NCBI RefSeq assembly: GCF_030867145.1
Contig: NC_134414.1
Location: 132,816,465-132,880,464, forward strand
Direction of reading: 5' to 3'
DNA from: Opisthocomus hoazin
Lineage: Eukaryota > Chordata > Aves > Opisthocomiformes > Opisthocomidae
DNA: 64,000 nucleotides
Shown: in pieces, positions 12,511-25,325 of the stretch
Layout: every line of letters begins with the position of its first letter
Numbering within the stretch: position 1 is the stretch's first letter
Made by a program: the position numbers and the translations under genes
Notes under the pieces: model-generated
Told to the model about the DNA's origin: nothing
Seen by the model: only the letters and a program-made list of their open reading frames with translations
Database searches by the model: none

Positions 12511-15500
12511 AGGGGTGTCCAGTGAGCGAAAGGAAGAAATGTTCTTAGTTGCTTCGCTAGCTACCTGGGAGACTAGGCTGAAACTCTGGCTGTCGAAAAT
12601 TTAGGTTGCTTTATCCTTCCTCCTGCAGAAGGTTTTGTCATGGCTTTGCGAGTAAGTACACCAAGGAGTAGGGGCAAGGCTGGTTACTGAACCCTGGGGA
12701 CTCTGGTATGTGAGTTTGATATCTTTATATTCTGATGGAGGATAGAGAGACTCTGAGCCATTTGAATGGAAACTGCAACAAAGGATGTAAGATATTTTTC
12801 TTTCTGGCTGGAGACCTGACTGATCTAGAGAAATGGAAAAGAAACCGTAAGTAGAGCTCAAAAAGAACACCTCCTGAATACTTCTGACACTGGTGGGCTT
12901 TTGCTAAACTAGGGCACATATTTGTTGGTATCTCTGAAATTTTTACTTGCCTTGCAGTTAGTGACGAGAGGAAAGAAAGGTGAGTCTTCTCTGTATACTC
13001 CCTTTGTCTGTAATATACTTAGTAAGAGCCAAGTAGAGTTGCAGCTTAGCAGATTGGCCTTAACATAAAATGAGACTGCTGGTGGAGAAGCTGTGTGCTT
13101 CCATGTAGATTTGTATGTGTAGGTGCTCAACGCTTGCTTAGCTGCTGCAGAGATGAAATTTAGCTGAGTACAATTTGCGTGCAGTCAGTTGATGTGCACA
13201 GTGGAAACTCAGCTACCTGGATAGCTACATATATCAACTAAAGTCAGTGTGGTTTTCTGCTTGCTGCTCTTTTGATAAAGCAGTTAGGTTACCACAAAGA
13301 ATAAGCAGCAATTCTGCTAGCCTCCAAATTGTTTATTACTCTAGCTCTTGCCTCCAAGTTCACTCACCTTGTGTGTCAGCTCTGCAGAGTTCAGACTCTG
13401 TTGTGACTAAACAGCCATATGTCACAGCAGATGGACAGAATGGGGCTGTGTCTGTAACAGTGAAAGGAGCAGTTTTACCGCACTGTGCCAGCAGAATCAT
13501 TGTCTACATCCTGCAGGTGTCACAGCGCAGAAACCGCCCCAGGCAGTGATTTACACGAGTTTATTGGCTGCATCAGGAAAGGGTGAGGGGCAGCAAAGTA
13601 GTGGTAGAAAAACTGCACAAAGGAGGGACTGTGGTGGCATGGCATTTCCTTTTCTGTATAAAGCTAGATAACTATTCTATATGTTAGTGTGCTGAGACTG
13701 AAAAGCTTGGTGGTTTTGTTTTGGTTTTTTTTACTTGTTACCAAAGTTCAGGTGAGGTTTTGGCCCTGGCTCCTTCAGCTGGTTCAGATGTGAAACAAGG
13801 CTCAAAAAACTTGAGATGTGGTCAGTCACGGGTAGAAGCAGTGAATGAAGAGCAAAGATCCAGGATCATGCTGCAGCTTTGTGGAAGCTGTGGGGTTTCC
13901 TGTTCTCTACCCGCTCCCCCTCCCTGCACTTGCAAAGCTGTCTAACTCGGCCTTAGATAGGTATTCTTCTGGCCTGGGGGTCTGGACAATCCCCCTATCT
14001 TGTCTGCCTTAAACCTGGTCTGTGTGCACAAGGTGCTGGAACAAAGCTAATAAATCTGGCTGAGATTCGTTGATGCCCTCAGAACAGCTGAGGTTTGTGG
14101 ACACTTGTGCAGGCTTGCCCTCTCCAAAGAGCTCCCAACGCCCAGAGGAGTTTAGTACCTTGGCTTCTGTGTTTTTCCTTCTCTGTAACACACTCGTGCC
14201 CCAATTCTTGGGGCATTAATCAGCTAGCTGGCTGAGAGATAGAGATCTGTGTAACTGACACCCCCAAAAAATTAACGAAAAGCTTGAATAGCTAATGGAT
14301 TAAAAAAGCGGGGGGGGGGGGGGGGAGAAGAAAAAAAAAATAACAAAAAAACCCAAATTAGCTTAGTCTGAGACTGGGAGGGTTGTGCAGAGTGTAGAAA
14401 AGGCTAATAGCTCTGTAACCTGGGCATGTGAAATGCGCAAACACAGGGTAGCATGCCTAGCACAGGGTGTTTCTGCAGTACTTTCCCACTTCTGCCCTTA
14501 CGTAAGCTGACATCTCACAGGAATATCCTTAACATCTTATTGCAGAGATTTAGCAAACTGAATTACCGTAGCAAGTGGAAAAGGTCTCCAGATATATTAC
14601 AGTTTGGAACAGAGTATTTTGTACAGTAATGACAAGACATGGATTTCTGCTGAGCGTGGAGCAGTGAGGTGGGTCTGAAATATCTGTGGTTCCTTTGAAA
14701 TTTTGAATGCATAGTAATATTTACCTCTAGTCATGTCTATCCAAAATAGAAGTTAAGAAATGGTGAAGATGCACAGTTATGTTTAGAGGCTTAGTAGTGG
14801 CAGTATGTCATCAAATGAAAGATTAAACTCAAGAGGTCACTTGTGATAGGACCGCTAAGATGTGTTTAAAAAAATTAATATTAGAGAGCTGTGTTCTGTG
14901 GGCTGCGGCTTTCTGGGTTATGCAAAGAGGTAAATGAATATGAGGTTTAGATCTCAGTATTGTAATAACTTCTATGCTTCACGTAGCGATAACTGCTCAA
15001 GCTCAAATATTCTCTCTCCCCCTTTTTTATAGCTATTGGTGAAACGCTTTAAAATTCTTATAGGGAAAATGAGAGTTGCTCAAATTTAGCTTCAGTCTTG
15101 TGTGATCATCCTGGGAAGGTTGCTGCTTATTAGTATGCAAGAAAATTTCTTCAGTTTTATTTTATCCTACAAGACATGATACTTAAATACTAGGATACAA
15201 TGTATTTGAAATGGAGTGATCTCATTTCATACAATATTAATTAATTCCCTATTGCATATATTTTAGATTTGGTTTTATAAAAAAAGATTGATACTTGCAT
15301 GAGTGATAACAGCACCTATAGTTGCACTAGAGAGATGATGGAAGACGGAGCTGACAAGGGTCAGGTAGGATCTGCCCTGCATGCCGTATTTCTGCACAGT
15401 TACAGTGGCTGCATTGCAGATGTTTGCTTCTTTCTCGTGAAGGCTTGGTACTGGTGAGTCCTGCTCATGTCGTCACATTGCTGAATGAGGCTTACTGCGA

Positions 15501-15687
15501 GTTTCTTTCATTTCTGCTCATGTGCTGCATTAGAAATAGGCCCAGACAGCTCTGCAGATGGAAGATGCCTTGGCTTGTACTGGTTTCTCATTGTCCTAGG
15601 AAACAAAACCAACATTGTAAGTGGGGACGAGGCTGATTGCAGAATGTGATTTGGGGCTCTAGGAATGTAAGAAGAGAATTCTTCCCC
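12511..15687. other. No gene recognised
   Basis: AT-rich sequence with no recognised exon or element apart from a homopolymer run near 14.31 kb. It lies downstream of the CD200R-like gene's proposed poly(A) signal. Confidence 0.4.
14310..14342. repeat. Poly-G run followed by A-rich tract
   Basis: About 18 consecutive G residues, then 'agaag' and a run of A. A simple low-complexity tract. Confidence 0.9.
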
Positions 15688-15693
15688 TTTATT
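15688..15693 (-). promoter_or_regulatory. Poly(A) signal AATAAA for CD200R1-like gene
   Basis: TTTATT on the plus strand reads AATAAA on the minus strand, about 270 bases beyond the proposed CD200R1 stop codon at 15959-15961. It supports this as the terminal exon. Confidence 0.5.
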
Positions 15694-15958
15694 TGGTAGA
15701 GAAACAAAAGAACGTGAGGCTTTATGTCTGTGACCTCACACAAGCATGACCAGAGCTGGCCATGTACTGGCCAGCACCAGAGAGTTGCCAAGAGCCCCAG
15801 CAAAGTGTGGAGCTCAAGTGACCTGAACACAGTAGTTAGTTCTGCCTCTGTGGTGTTTGTACTGTAATTCTGGGCAGCAGTTGCGCCTTGTGACAGAGAG
15901 GCTAGCTCAGACAGGTAACTGGCCAAGCTGCCAGACTGCTGCCAGGACTCCTGAGCAG

Positions 15959-18900
15959 TTACAACAGCAGACCTGTTCTGTTCTCATGCAATACTTCCTG
16001 CATTTCTACATTGGCCCCAGCTTCCTCTGAGTAGGACAAACTGGACCAAAAGTCTGGCTCCAAGCTCAGAAAGACATTTTGCTGCCTCTTAATTTTCATA
16101 GCCTGGCAATCTTTGTTCAGATCACTCAGCTGGGCAGAAAAAAATAACCATTCCATTTTTGCTTCTGAAAGAAGTGTGGCAGCAGGAAGAAGGTCCCTAA
16201 CAGTCATGTATGGACTTCCTCCCCCTCTGCCCCAGCTATGGGGTTATAGACCTTGGACAAGCCTCCATGAACATGTGCCAAGCTGGCATCTTTGTGACAG
16301 ACTGAGGTGACCACTCATGACATGAAATAGTACCAGAAGCCCTTCTAAACTTCCCCAGGACTGGCCAAAGGGGCTTGTGTGTCTCATGTCCCATACATAC
16401 CTGCTGTCACAGAAGGTGTAGCGATGAAGAGCAGCAAGCAGCAAAAGGAGGCCCAGGAGACCAGCAAGGCTGATGAAACAGTGAAGAAACCATGTACTGT
16501 TCTCTAAAGAGAAACAGTTGCTCTTTAAGGTTCATAGAATCATAGGTTGGAAAAGACCTCTAAGATCATCAAGTCCAACCAACCACCCAACACCACCATA
16601 CCTACTAAACCATATCCTGAAGTGCCACATCTACTTGTGTTTTTTAAACACCTCCAGTGATGAGGACTCAACCACCTCCCTGGGCAGCAGCCTGTTCCAA
16701 TGCCTGACCACTCTTTCAGTAAAGAAATTTTTCCTAATATCCAATCTAAACCTCCCCCGACACAACTTGAGGCCATTTCCTCTCATCCTAATGCTAATTA
16801 GTTGGGAGAAGAGATGAACACCCACCTCACTACAGCCTCCTTTCAGGTAGTTGTAGAGAGCAATAGAGTCTCCCCTCAGCCTCCTCTTCCCCAGATTAAA
16901 CAGCCCCAGTTCCTTCAGTCAGTCCTCGTAAGACTTGTTCTCTAGACCCTTCACCAGCCTTGTTGCCCTTTTCTGGACATGCTCCAGCACCTCAGTGTCC
17001 TTCTTGTAGTGAGGGGCCCAAAACTGAACGCCGTACTTGAGGTGTGGCTTCACCAGTGCTGAGTACAGGGGCACGATCACCTCCCTACTCCTGCTGGCCA
17101 TGCTACTCCTGATAAAAGCCAGGATGCTGTTGGCCTTCTTGGCCACCTGGGCACACTGCTGGCTCATGTTCAGCCAGCTGTTGACCAACCACCCCAAGGT
17201 CCTTTTCCACCAGGCAGCTTTCCAGCCACTTCCTCAAGCCTGTAGTGTTGCATGGGGTTGTTGTGACCGAAGTGCAGGACCTGGTGTTTGGCCTTGTTGA
17301 ACCTCATACAGTTGGCCTCGGCCCATCAAGCCAGTCTGTCCAGATCCCTCTGCAGAGCCTTCCTACCCTCCAGCAGATTGACACTCCTGCCCAGGGTGTC
17401 ATCTGCAAACTGAGGGAGCACTCAATCCCCTCATCCAGATCATTGATAAAGATGTTAAACAAGACTGGACCCAAAACTGAGCCCTGGGGGACACCACTCA
17501 TGGCCAGCCGCCAGCTGGATCTAACTCCATTCACTACCACTCTCTGCGCTCGGACATTCAGTCAGTTCTTTATCCAGGGAAGAGTACACCCATCCAAACC
17601 ATGGGCAGCTAGTTTCTCCAGGAGGATACATCTCACAGACAATTTGTTTACCCTGTGCCTCTGTCAGGATGGTATCTTCTAGACAATGCTCTCTTTATGC
17701 TGTACTTTGGAGGATAATCTAAGGTAGCTGGAATACAGTGCCAGGCACAGAACTGGGAAAAAACGATGTCTCCCCCATGCCCTTGATGGAGGAGCCTTAT
17801 CTTTTACTGTAAAGGCACTAACTAGATCTTCCTTCTCACTGCCTCCCATAGTCCAGCTGCAGGCTTTGCATGTGCATCCCAGCAAATTTCAGCTCTGATT
17901 CTCTTCTAAATGAGTACTTCAGTGAAGTACATATGGTCGCACACAACTTCCCAGCAATGTCTTCAACCTCACCACCTAAAGCTTTTACCTACCAGCCAAT
18001 CTTTGGAAGCTGTAAGCTGGCTTTCAGCTTTGCTGTCACAACCCATATGTAACCCAACAATTAGCAAGACGTAATGGTACCACTGGCTTACAATACATAG
18101 ATCTGGGTGATCATACCATTGACATCTTTCTGTGTCATGGACTTCTGAATAATACTGCCTTTCCATTCAGCCCTACTGGTGGAAGGAAAGACCACTACAT
18201 CCATCTCCTTTCCCAGAATTTCATAAAGGACTTTACAGTTCTGACAGCACTTTTGTTCACCCTTTGCCCACCCAAGAAATTTCTCACTGGAAACTTCAGC
18301 TCAGTTGCACGGTTCCTGCTACAATCCTGCCAGTGCCACTGATATTTGTCTTAGTGCACGAACAGAGGGCTAACTAGGGTTTTGAACGCAGAATGCACAA
18401 GAAGCAGCTTACTTGAGGGATGGCAAGCTATGGTCTTGCTCTGGTTCCCTGCTGGGTGGGACACAATGCAGGTTGCATTAGTCATGTTGGTGCTGCGTGC
18501 TGTCAACTTGCTGAGAACAGTCACTGTCCCGTTGTCATGGCCTTCTTCCCTGGGGGTGGAGTTGCTGTCTAGGACCCACGCGACCTGAGCAGCCGGCTTC
18601 CCTGCTGCCGCCTCGCACACGGGGTCCCCGTGGTTGTCACAGTACAGGGCCAGCCTGGGGGGCACTGCAAACCGTCAGGGAGATGCACGGAGTTAGTTTG
18701 CCGCAGTTGGGATAGGAAGTTCTTGTTCTTTACCCAAAATGAACACAGGGAATAGAGGAGAATAAGGTTGCAGGTGCCACCCCCTTACGGTGACAAAGGC
18801 CATAGTCATAAGAGGCAAAGATTGTGCCCCTTTTTCCCTTCTGGACAACTCTTCCCCCATTCAGGTGAGTTACCACAGCCTTGTACCATTAGAGGGTGTT

Positions 18901-21081
18901 TCCCTGGACATTGTGGTAGGGAATTGTCCCACATACTGGGCTGAATGAGGCTTTTGTCCTAAGCAGCCATCGTACACGTGGTTTAAAATGTATCTGAATG
19001 CCGGCATGAGAGGAAATGGGTCCGTTCCTATGGTCTGGAGAAGAACATCTCATGCTTGATAGAACATCTCATCACTTGGCAGTGTTACGCTCACATGTTT
19101 AGTTCTCTTAAATTAGTGTATTAACAATTGATTCTACAGGATAACCAGATGCATATGCAGAATCCTCTTTTAGTACATTGGAAATCGCTTCACACCTGTC
19201 ATTTGTAACTAGACAGTGGAAAAGGGGGCACCAGAAGGCAGAAGAATTTTGGGAAGTAAGGAGAAGGGAGACATGGAGCTACTATCAATGTAATGCCTAG
19301 CAGTTTATCCCAGCAAGAAAACCTCTCTTCTTTACTGCATGCTTCCCTTGGTGCATGCAGAGAGGAGCTTTATATGTCCAGCCCAGACATGGTCCTTTGG
19401 GGAACTGCAAAATGAGGAAGGAGTCCCTTACCTAGCACGGTCAGGTAGTACGTCTTGTGGAAATTCCCTTCTGTTGTTACTAGTTCGCAGGTATAGTTTC
19501 CCTCATGGGCTATTCCCACGTGCCGTATCTCAAGGGTAGGATCCCCGTCTGGTCTGAATTTCCAGTTCATGCTGTCACTGCAGTTTGTTCTGTCTGTCTT
19601 GTTCTGATCAGCCCTGTATCCCATGGTGCAGGGGCCTCCAACCTTGGGGCTGATTTTCCATGTTACCATAGTTATATTTGATTTGTGAGAGCAGTTGAGC
19701 TCAGAGCTGCTACCTCCTGTCGCTGACACTCTGTTGTTCCCTGAAGGAGAGAAAGAAGGAGAAGGATGTGTGAGAAGGTGCCCAGGGATGTCACCCATAG
19801 CCTTGGAGTTCTGGTCTGTGCTTCACCAAGAAATGTCTTCACTGTAACACACCAACATGAGGCCCTGTTGGTGCCAACCCAAGAGCTGTATCTCTCTTCT
19901 TAGGCAGGAATAGATCTCCAAATTCATGGCAGTGTTCGCATATGTTGGTCCTTGTTTTCACTCCCTTCCTCTATAAGGTCCCCTCCCTAGGACAGTGGAT
20001 AAATACCATGACTGGGGAGGAGAGTCTTAACGAGCTGCAGAGCCCATCTGTATGGGGAGATCTCTGTATCACTGCCCAGTGCAGCAGAAAAATGAACGTT
20101 TGGAGACACTCACCCCACTTTTGTGCTGGATATGAGGAGCCCTCCTAATCAGGTCAAGCACATGTGGCAATTTCTGCCCTGCCAGTCCAAAGCTCCAATC
20201 AACCAGTTTCCCTGATTATAGTGGTGACAGATGAAATAGTAGAGGAGTATGACATTTAAATGGAAAGAAAACACATTCCTGGTTGCTGTTGGATGCAGAG
20301 ATCCCTGTTAGACTCAAGTTCACTGCCTTGTGACCTGCCTCACCTGTCCTAACAAAAACAAACAAGAAAAACAAACAAGAGTGTGCATAATTAAAGTAGA
20401 GCAGGGAGGAGAAGGATTATAGCTGCATTTTCAGATCCCACATTTACGGAATTAGCTTTTCTGAGTATTTAACTGAGTTTGGAAAGGGGAAAGAACCTTC
20501 CCACTAAGTCTTATTAAAACTTTTATCTGAATCTAGTGTCATCAAATCCCAGTACACTTAATTTGTCAGCACAAGTCACTGACACCTAAGAGTAAAAGAC
20601 TGATAAGAAAACCTCCTATCAAAAGTGTTTTTAATAAATCTGTTAATTATCATGAAAAATATCATACTCCAAGAAAATCATTACCAGTTTTCACTAAATC
20701 ATTGAAAAGCCCAAGTTCAGCATCTTACTGGTTGAGAACTGAGAAGATGTAGTGGCATCTAGAAAAGTTTTGATTTGCAGGTTATTGGTTTTCCACCAAA
20801 AAGTCGCTTCAGCAATTCGTAAAGATCCCTTCCCTTAGATTTTTTTCTTGCTCAAAGATGAATTGAGTAAACATCACTCTGATATATTGCCTTTTCCTCC
20901 TCTGCCCTTAACCGAGAGTTGGTACCAAAGTACCGCCAGAAGTACCTGTAGCTCCTGTGACCGCACTGAAGCTGAGCAGAACAATGGTGTACATGGTATT
21001 CCTGACAACTTTCAAAGTAGCTCTTGCGGTTTTGGGTGATATGGGTTTCTTGGACCATCCAGCTTGCTGAGAGCTACCCAT
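15959..21081 (-). CDS. CD200R1: CD200R1-like cell-surface glycoprotein receptor
   Basis: Receptor for CD200, a two-Ig-domain membrane protein that restrains myeloid cells. Proposed exons (minus strand): signal peptide 20946-21081 (or from the nearer ATG at 20992-20994), IgV 19432-19740, IgC 18413-18664, transmembrane 16397-16503, tail 15959-16129. All junction phases agree and the total is about 324 aa (295 with the short start). The IgV exon has [33 protein letters not shown] and several N-x-S/T sites. The IgC exon has [27 protein letters not shown] and CHPSSK. The transmembrane exon encodes [17 protein letters not shown]. The hydrophobic leader is [15 protein letters not shown]. It lies next to GTPBP8, as CD200R1 does in human. 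The tail exon has a strong acceptor (TTTTTTTCTGCCCAG) but no obvious ITIM or NPxY motif. A CR1 fills much of the IgC-to-transmembrane intron. Ig exons are certain; the tail and start are less so. Confidence 0.85.
16533..17655 (-). mobile_element. CR1: CR1 LINE inside CD200R1-like intron
   Basis: Reverse-strand CR1, same orientation as the host gene. Its tail ('catagaatcataggttggaa' on plus) starts at 16533 and the body extends about 1.1 kb through the reverse-transcriptase end (minus frames with [20 protein letters not shown] and [20 protein letters not shown]). Separate minus frames (16631-16825, 16919-17197, 17304-17540) show the ORF is broken several times. Subfamily differs from the younger copies at 43 and 59 kb. 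Confidence 0.9.
17656..18412 (-). other. Remainder of CD200R1-like intron between CR1 and IgC exon
   Basis: Unique sequence with no recognised exon. Confidence 0.45.
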
Positions 21082-22219
21082 CTTCTTCTGCCAATGATTC
21101 TCAGCAGCCAGAGTCACTGGTCTTCCTGTGCTCCTGAGAGCCCCTGCAGTGCAGCTACAAAGAGGTGGTGGTTCTTCTTCCTAGCACAAAGCTGCCTGTG
21201 CAGAGAATTGGTGAACAGAGAGGAAATGGTCTTGGTATTTGCTTTCTGACCATTGGCCTTCTGTATAGCGTTACTGAGGGAAGACAAACTCTACAGCACA
21301 AAATCTAAGCAGTGTGATTTTTCATGCCTGGTTCTGATCTTGCAGAGAGCATTTTATCACTGGGACTGGGGGAAGGATGTTCTTAGCCTACCACTTAAAG
21401 GATGCTCAACATACTCCAAAAAATCTCTTAAAACAAATTCCTGTTCCTCCCCACCCTATCCTCCCCTACATACCTAACAGCCTAAGACCCTTCCTCTACA
21501 AGTCACTGGCAATCACTTTTCCCCTGCAGGGAGGGAAGGTAGATAGGTACATTGCACATTCATATTACAGCTCTGTTTCTCTGATAATAGTATGTCTACA
21601 GACAGTTACACCAAGGTTGCTTTTTTTGCGCCACCATTTTTTGTTTTTCAGACTGTTCTGGTTCTATATTCCCCCTGTACGTACGTGAACACTAAAGGTT
21701 GTTCCAGTGGGGAGCTGCAGGATTTTGTTTAGAGCCGGAGGAGTCCCTTAATTTTTACAAGATCCTTGAAGGCATTTCCCAAGCTGCTAATGTCCGTCTT
21801 CCCCTGTGATTAAGACTGCTGTCTTATACCAGTAAAGACAGCTTCCCTAGATATAAGATGAACCTCCCTGGAAATTAATGCACTGAATTTAATTTTATCA
21901 GAAAAATGTTGGCCTCCCCAAACTTAGAAGCCACCAAGTTGTAATGAGTTAGTGACTATTTGCCTGTTGTAAGAACAGAACTCTCCGCCCCACAACTACT
22001 GTCACAGCAGATTTATGCATTTCCATGGCTCTGTTGAAATGTGCCTGTGTCGCGTTAAAAGGGGTAAGGGAGTCTGATAAGCGGCAAAAGGAAAGCCGTC
22101 CATTGAGTCACAAGGTTCAGAGCAGACCCCCTTGTGTTCTAAACTCTCTCAGAGGAGAGTCTAGGTGCAGCTGGATCCACTCCTACTCCCAGACTTGGTC
22201 AACGGTTTATGTCTGAAGG
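21082..22219. other. Upstream flank of CD200R1-like gene
   Basis: Non-coding by inspection. It should contain the receptor's promoter, but there is no CpG island and no clear TATA-box assignment can be made. Confidence 0.35.
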
Positions 22220-22224
22220 GTTAA

Positions 22225-22830
22225 GTGTGTAGCCACTTATCACATTCAACTTGCCTGTCAGAGCCCCTCCAAAGAATTTCACTGAAACAGTTTTGCAGAG
22301 TTGAAACAACAGGTGATTTATTCAAGTGACAGGTATCACAGATTCAGGATTGTCGTTGATAAATGCGCTGTCTACAAAAGTGGATCTCAGGGTAATGGTT
22401 TAGTGCTTTAGTTAACAATGTGTTCCCGGGGATACATCTGACAAAGTCAGATAAGGCATCCCCTCTTTGGGGGGAAGAGAAGTTCAGAGGTTCAGGTCCA
22501 TCGACCCGTCCATCAGGTAAGGTTTTTGCTTGGCTCCTTCTCCGAAGAGAGTTCTCAAATGCCAATTTTTATACATCTGAAAATCTTTTGACAAGGTGGG
22601 CCGAAGTCAATTATTATGTGTTGATTGGCATGGTATGTTGTGTCGTCAGAAGCGGGACTCGGCAGTTCAACACACCTTTGGAGCGGGCATCTTGGTATGT
22701 GCTCAAGGGGGCCATCTGTTCTTTATGTGAAGCAACCTCTGGCAGCGCGGCCTCCATCGCGCCCCACAGGTCACTTGATTTACAGCGATGGGCTATCCCC
22801 CCTTACTTCTGTCTGATAAGACAAGCGCAA
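22225..22830 (-). mobile_element. LTR-like fossil (part 1), reverse strand
   Basis: On the minus strand the block carries an AATAAA (22317-22322) ahead of 'tcacctgttgtttcaactct', as in the R region of an avian LTR, with a GC-rich upstream part. It directly abuts a CR1, beyond which a second piece (23316-23530) with internal-region character continues. Interpreted as the 3' LTR of an old, broken endogenous retrovirus. Family not assigned; edges approximate. Confidence 0.45.
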
Positions 22831-22835
22831 GTCAG

Positions 22836-23315
22836 ACATGGAACTGTTGGAGCGGGTCCAAAGGAGGGCTACAAAAATGATCCGAGGGCTGGAGCACCTC
22901 TCCTATGAGGACAGGCTGAGAGAGTTGGGCTTGTTCAGCCTGAAGAAGAGAAAGCTGAGGGGAGACCTGATTGCAGCCTTTCAGTACTTAAAGGGAGCCT
23001 ATAGGAAAGATGGGGACAATCTTTTTAGTAGAGACAACAGTGACAGGATGAGGGGTAATGGTTTTAAACTAAACCAGGGTAGGTTTAGGCTGGATATAAG
23101 GAAGAAATTCTTTACAATGAGGGTGGTGAAACACTGGAACGGGCTGCCCAGAGAGGTGGTGGAGGCCCCATCCCTGGAAACATTCAAGACCAGGTTGGAC
23201 AGGGCTCTGAGAAACCTGATCTAGTTAACGGTGTCCCTGCTCGCTGCAGGGGGGGTTGGACTAGACGACCTCTAGGGGTCCCTTCCGACCCAAAACTTTC
23301 TATGATTCTATGATT
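22836..23315 (+). mobile_element. CR1: CR1 LINE, 480-bp 3' end nested in LTR fossil
   Basis: Starts in the C-terminal ORF (frame 22838-23224: [20 protein letters not shown] through [20 protein letters not shown] to a stop near 23222), then the short 3' UTR and terminal 'tctatgattctatgatt'. This frame is open from the truncation point to the natural stop, so the copy is fairly young. It separates two parts of an LTR element and is therefore younger than that element. Confidence 0.92.
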
Positions 23316-23530
23316 GTTCACCCTTTGGCTCTTGACGCCTGAATCCGAGCATGTCTTTCCTCTTGCATTGACGAGTCCAGCAAGGCCATCAACTACAGCT
23401 TGGAAGGTCTTCAGTTCTGTGGTCAGATAGATGCAAGACATCCACAAATGGGGGGAATCGCTGGCAGGCCAGCAATCGTGTCTCCCCCCCACCAAATAGC
23501 GGGTGCCCTTTAACTGAGAAGAGGCGTAGC
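23316..23530 (-). mobile_element. LTR-element fossil (part 2), internal region
   Basis: A short minus-strand stretch with retroviral-internal character continues the element interrupted by the CR1. It is a broken fossil; it is too short to name the parent family with confidence. Confidence 0.35.
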
Positions 23531-24536
23531 AGCCATTAGTGACTCAAAGGAAAAGCTGGGTAAGTTCAAAAGAAAGTTATGCAACCAGTGTTCACAGTTC
23601 TGAGATTCGGAAAAGCCAACAGCAGCAATATAATGAAATCTTCATCTCTGGCTGTTGTTGTTGCAGTTATACTTTCCAAATGTCACTTTGTCAAACAATT
23701 TCAGACAGCTACCTGCCCCTTGGTCAGTGCAGCTTCTGCTTCAGCGATGTGTGGTTTGGCGGTTAAGTGCAACAACCATTTCTCATGTTTAGAGGCAGCT
23801 CCAAGATGCAAAGATCACATTTAGATCCCTGCAGTGTGAGATATACCATAGTTTCAGCCATAGAATCTGTGAGTGAGATAGCACTAAATGCCAGAGGCAG
23901 CAAGAAATTATGGTCCAAGTCATGAAAATCAGAAGCTTTCAGGATCCTAATCACTTGGGGTTTAATTGGAAGCAATGCACCCAGGCACCTGGAAGGTCAT
24001 TTTAGAAATAAAGACAGGAGATCTCCTGATGAATGGAAAGGGATCATTCCCTACAGCATGTGATGCAACCCAGTCCAGTTGTCTTTGGGGTGAGGCCTAA
24101 CGTTTTGGGGTTTGGGCGTTTTTTTGCTAAGGATTCTGCTTGCTGTCTGATAGTGAAGATGACGTCTGAAAACCATGTTCATATTTCTTTAGTTAAGCCT
24201 CTTGGTTTTTGAGTCTTCAGATATAGTCTGGCCACAGCGCAGCAACTTACTGCATGACTGTGAAGAGTGGAAATGTTGTATATGGGTGACTTGTCGGGGG
24301 AGGGTTGACAAATGTTTTTTATTTTTGGAAGCCCAAACTCTCAGCCTGACGCCAGAGCTGGAGCCAGACAACATGGTCATATTGTGGCAAGAGCACCATT
24401 GCTGTGCCTCAGGCAGCTGACCCAGGAAACTGAGCCACTGGACCTGGTTGCTCTCCATCCACCTCCAGCACAGCGCTGGAGCTGGTTTTAAATGTCCTTC
24501 AGTGTTAGATTGCTTCCTCCTCAGCTCAGAAGACTT
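23531..24536. other. No gene recognised
   Basis: About 1 kb between the LTR fossil and the next CR1, with no recognised exon or element. Confidence 0.35.
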
Positions 24537-25325
24537 CATAGAACCAAAGAATAGTTTGGGTTGGAAGGGACCTTTAAGGGTCGTCTAGTCCGACCCCCCT
24601 GCAATGAGCAGGGACATCTTCAACTCGATCAGGTTGTTCAAAGCCCCATCCAACGCGACCTTGAATGTTTCCAGGGATGGGGCAACTACCACCTCTCTGG
24701 GCAACCCATTCCAGTGTTTCACGACCCTCATTGTAAAGAATTTCTTCATTATATATAGTCTAAATCTACCCTCCTTTAGTTTAAACCCATTACCCTTTGT
24801 CCTATTGCAACAGGCGCTGCTAAAAAGTTTCTCCCCATCTTTCTTATAAGCCCCCTTTTAAATACTGAAAGGCCGCAATAAGGTCTCCCCAGAGCCATCT
24901 CTTCTCCAGGCTGAACAGCCCCAACTCTCTCAGCCTGTCCTCACAGGAGAGGTGCTCCAGCCCTCGGATCATCTTTGTGCCCCTCCTCTGGACCGGCTCC
25001 AACAGCTCCATGCTCTTGTGCTGAGGGCTCCACAGCTGAACGCAGTACTCCAGGTGAGGTCTCACCAGAGCAGAGCAGAGGGGCAGAACCACTTCCCTCG
25101 ACCTGCTGGCCACGCTTCTCTTGATGCAACCCAGGATACGGTTGGCCTTCTGGGCTGCAAGTGCACATTGCTGGGTCACATCCAGCTTTTCATCTGCCAG
25201 TACCCCCAAGTCCTTGTTGGCAGGGCTGCTCTCAGTCCCTTCATCCCCCAGCCTGTATTGATGCTGGAGGTTGCCCCGACCCAAGTACAGGACCCTGCAC
25301 TTGGCCTGGCTGAACCTCGTGAGTC
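24537..25325 (-). mobile_element. CR1: CR1 LINE, ~790 bp, reverse strand
   Basis: The tail starts at 24537 ('catagaaccaaagaatagtt' on plus). The minus frame 24844-25284 gives [20 protein letters not shown], then [20 protein letters not shown], then [20 protein letters not shown], the CR1 reverse-transcriptase C-terminus. It ends just before the GC-rich flank of GTPBP8. Confidence 0.92.
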
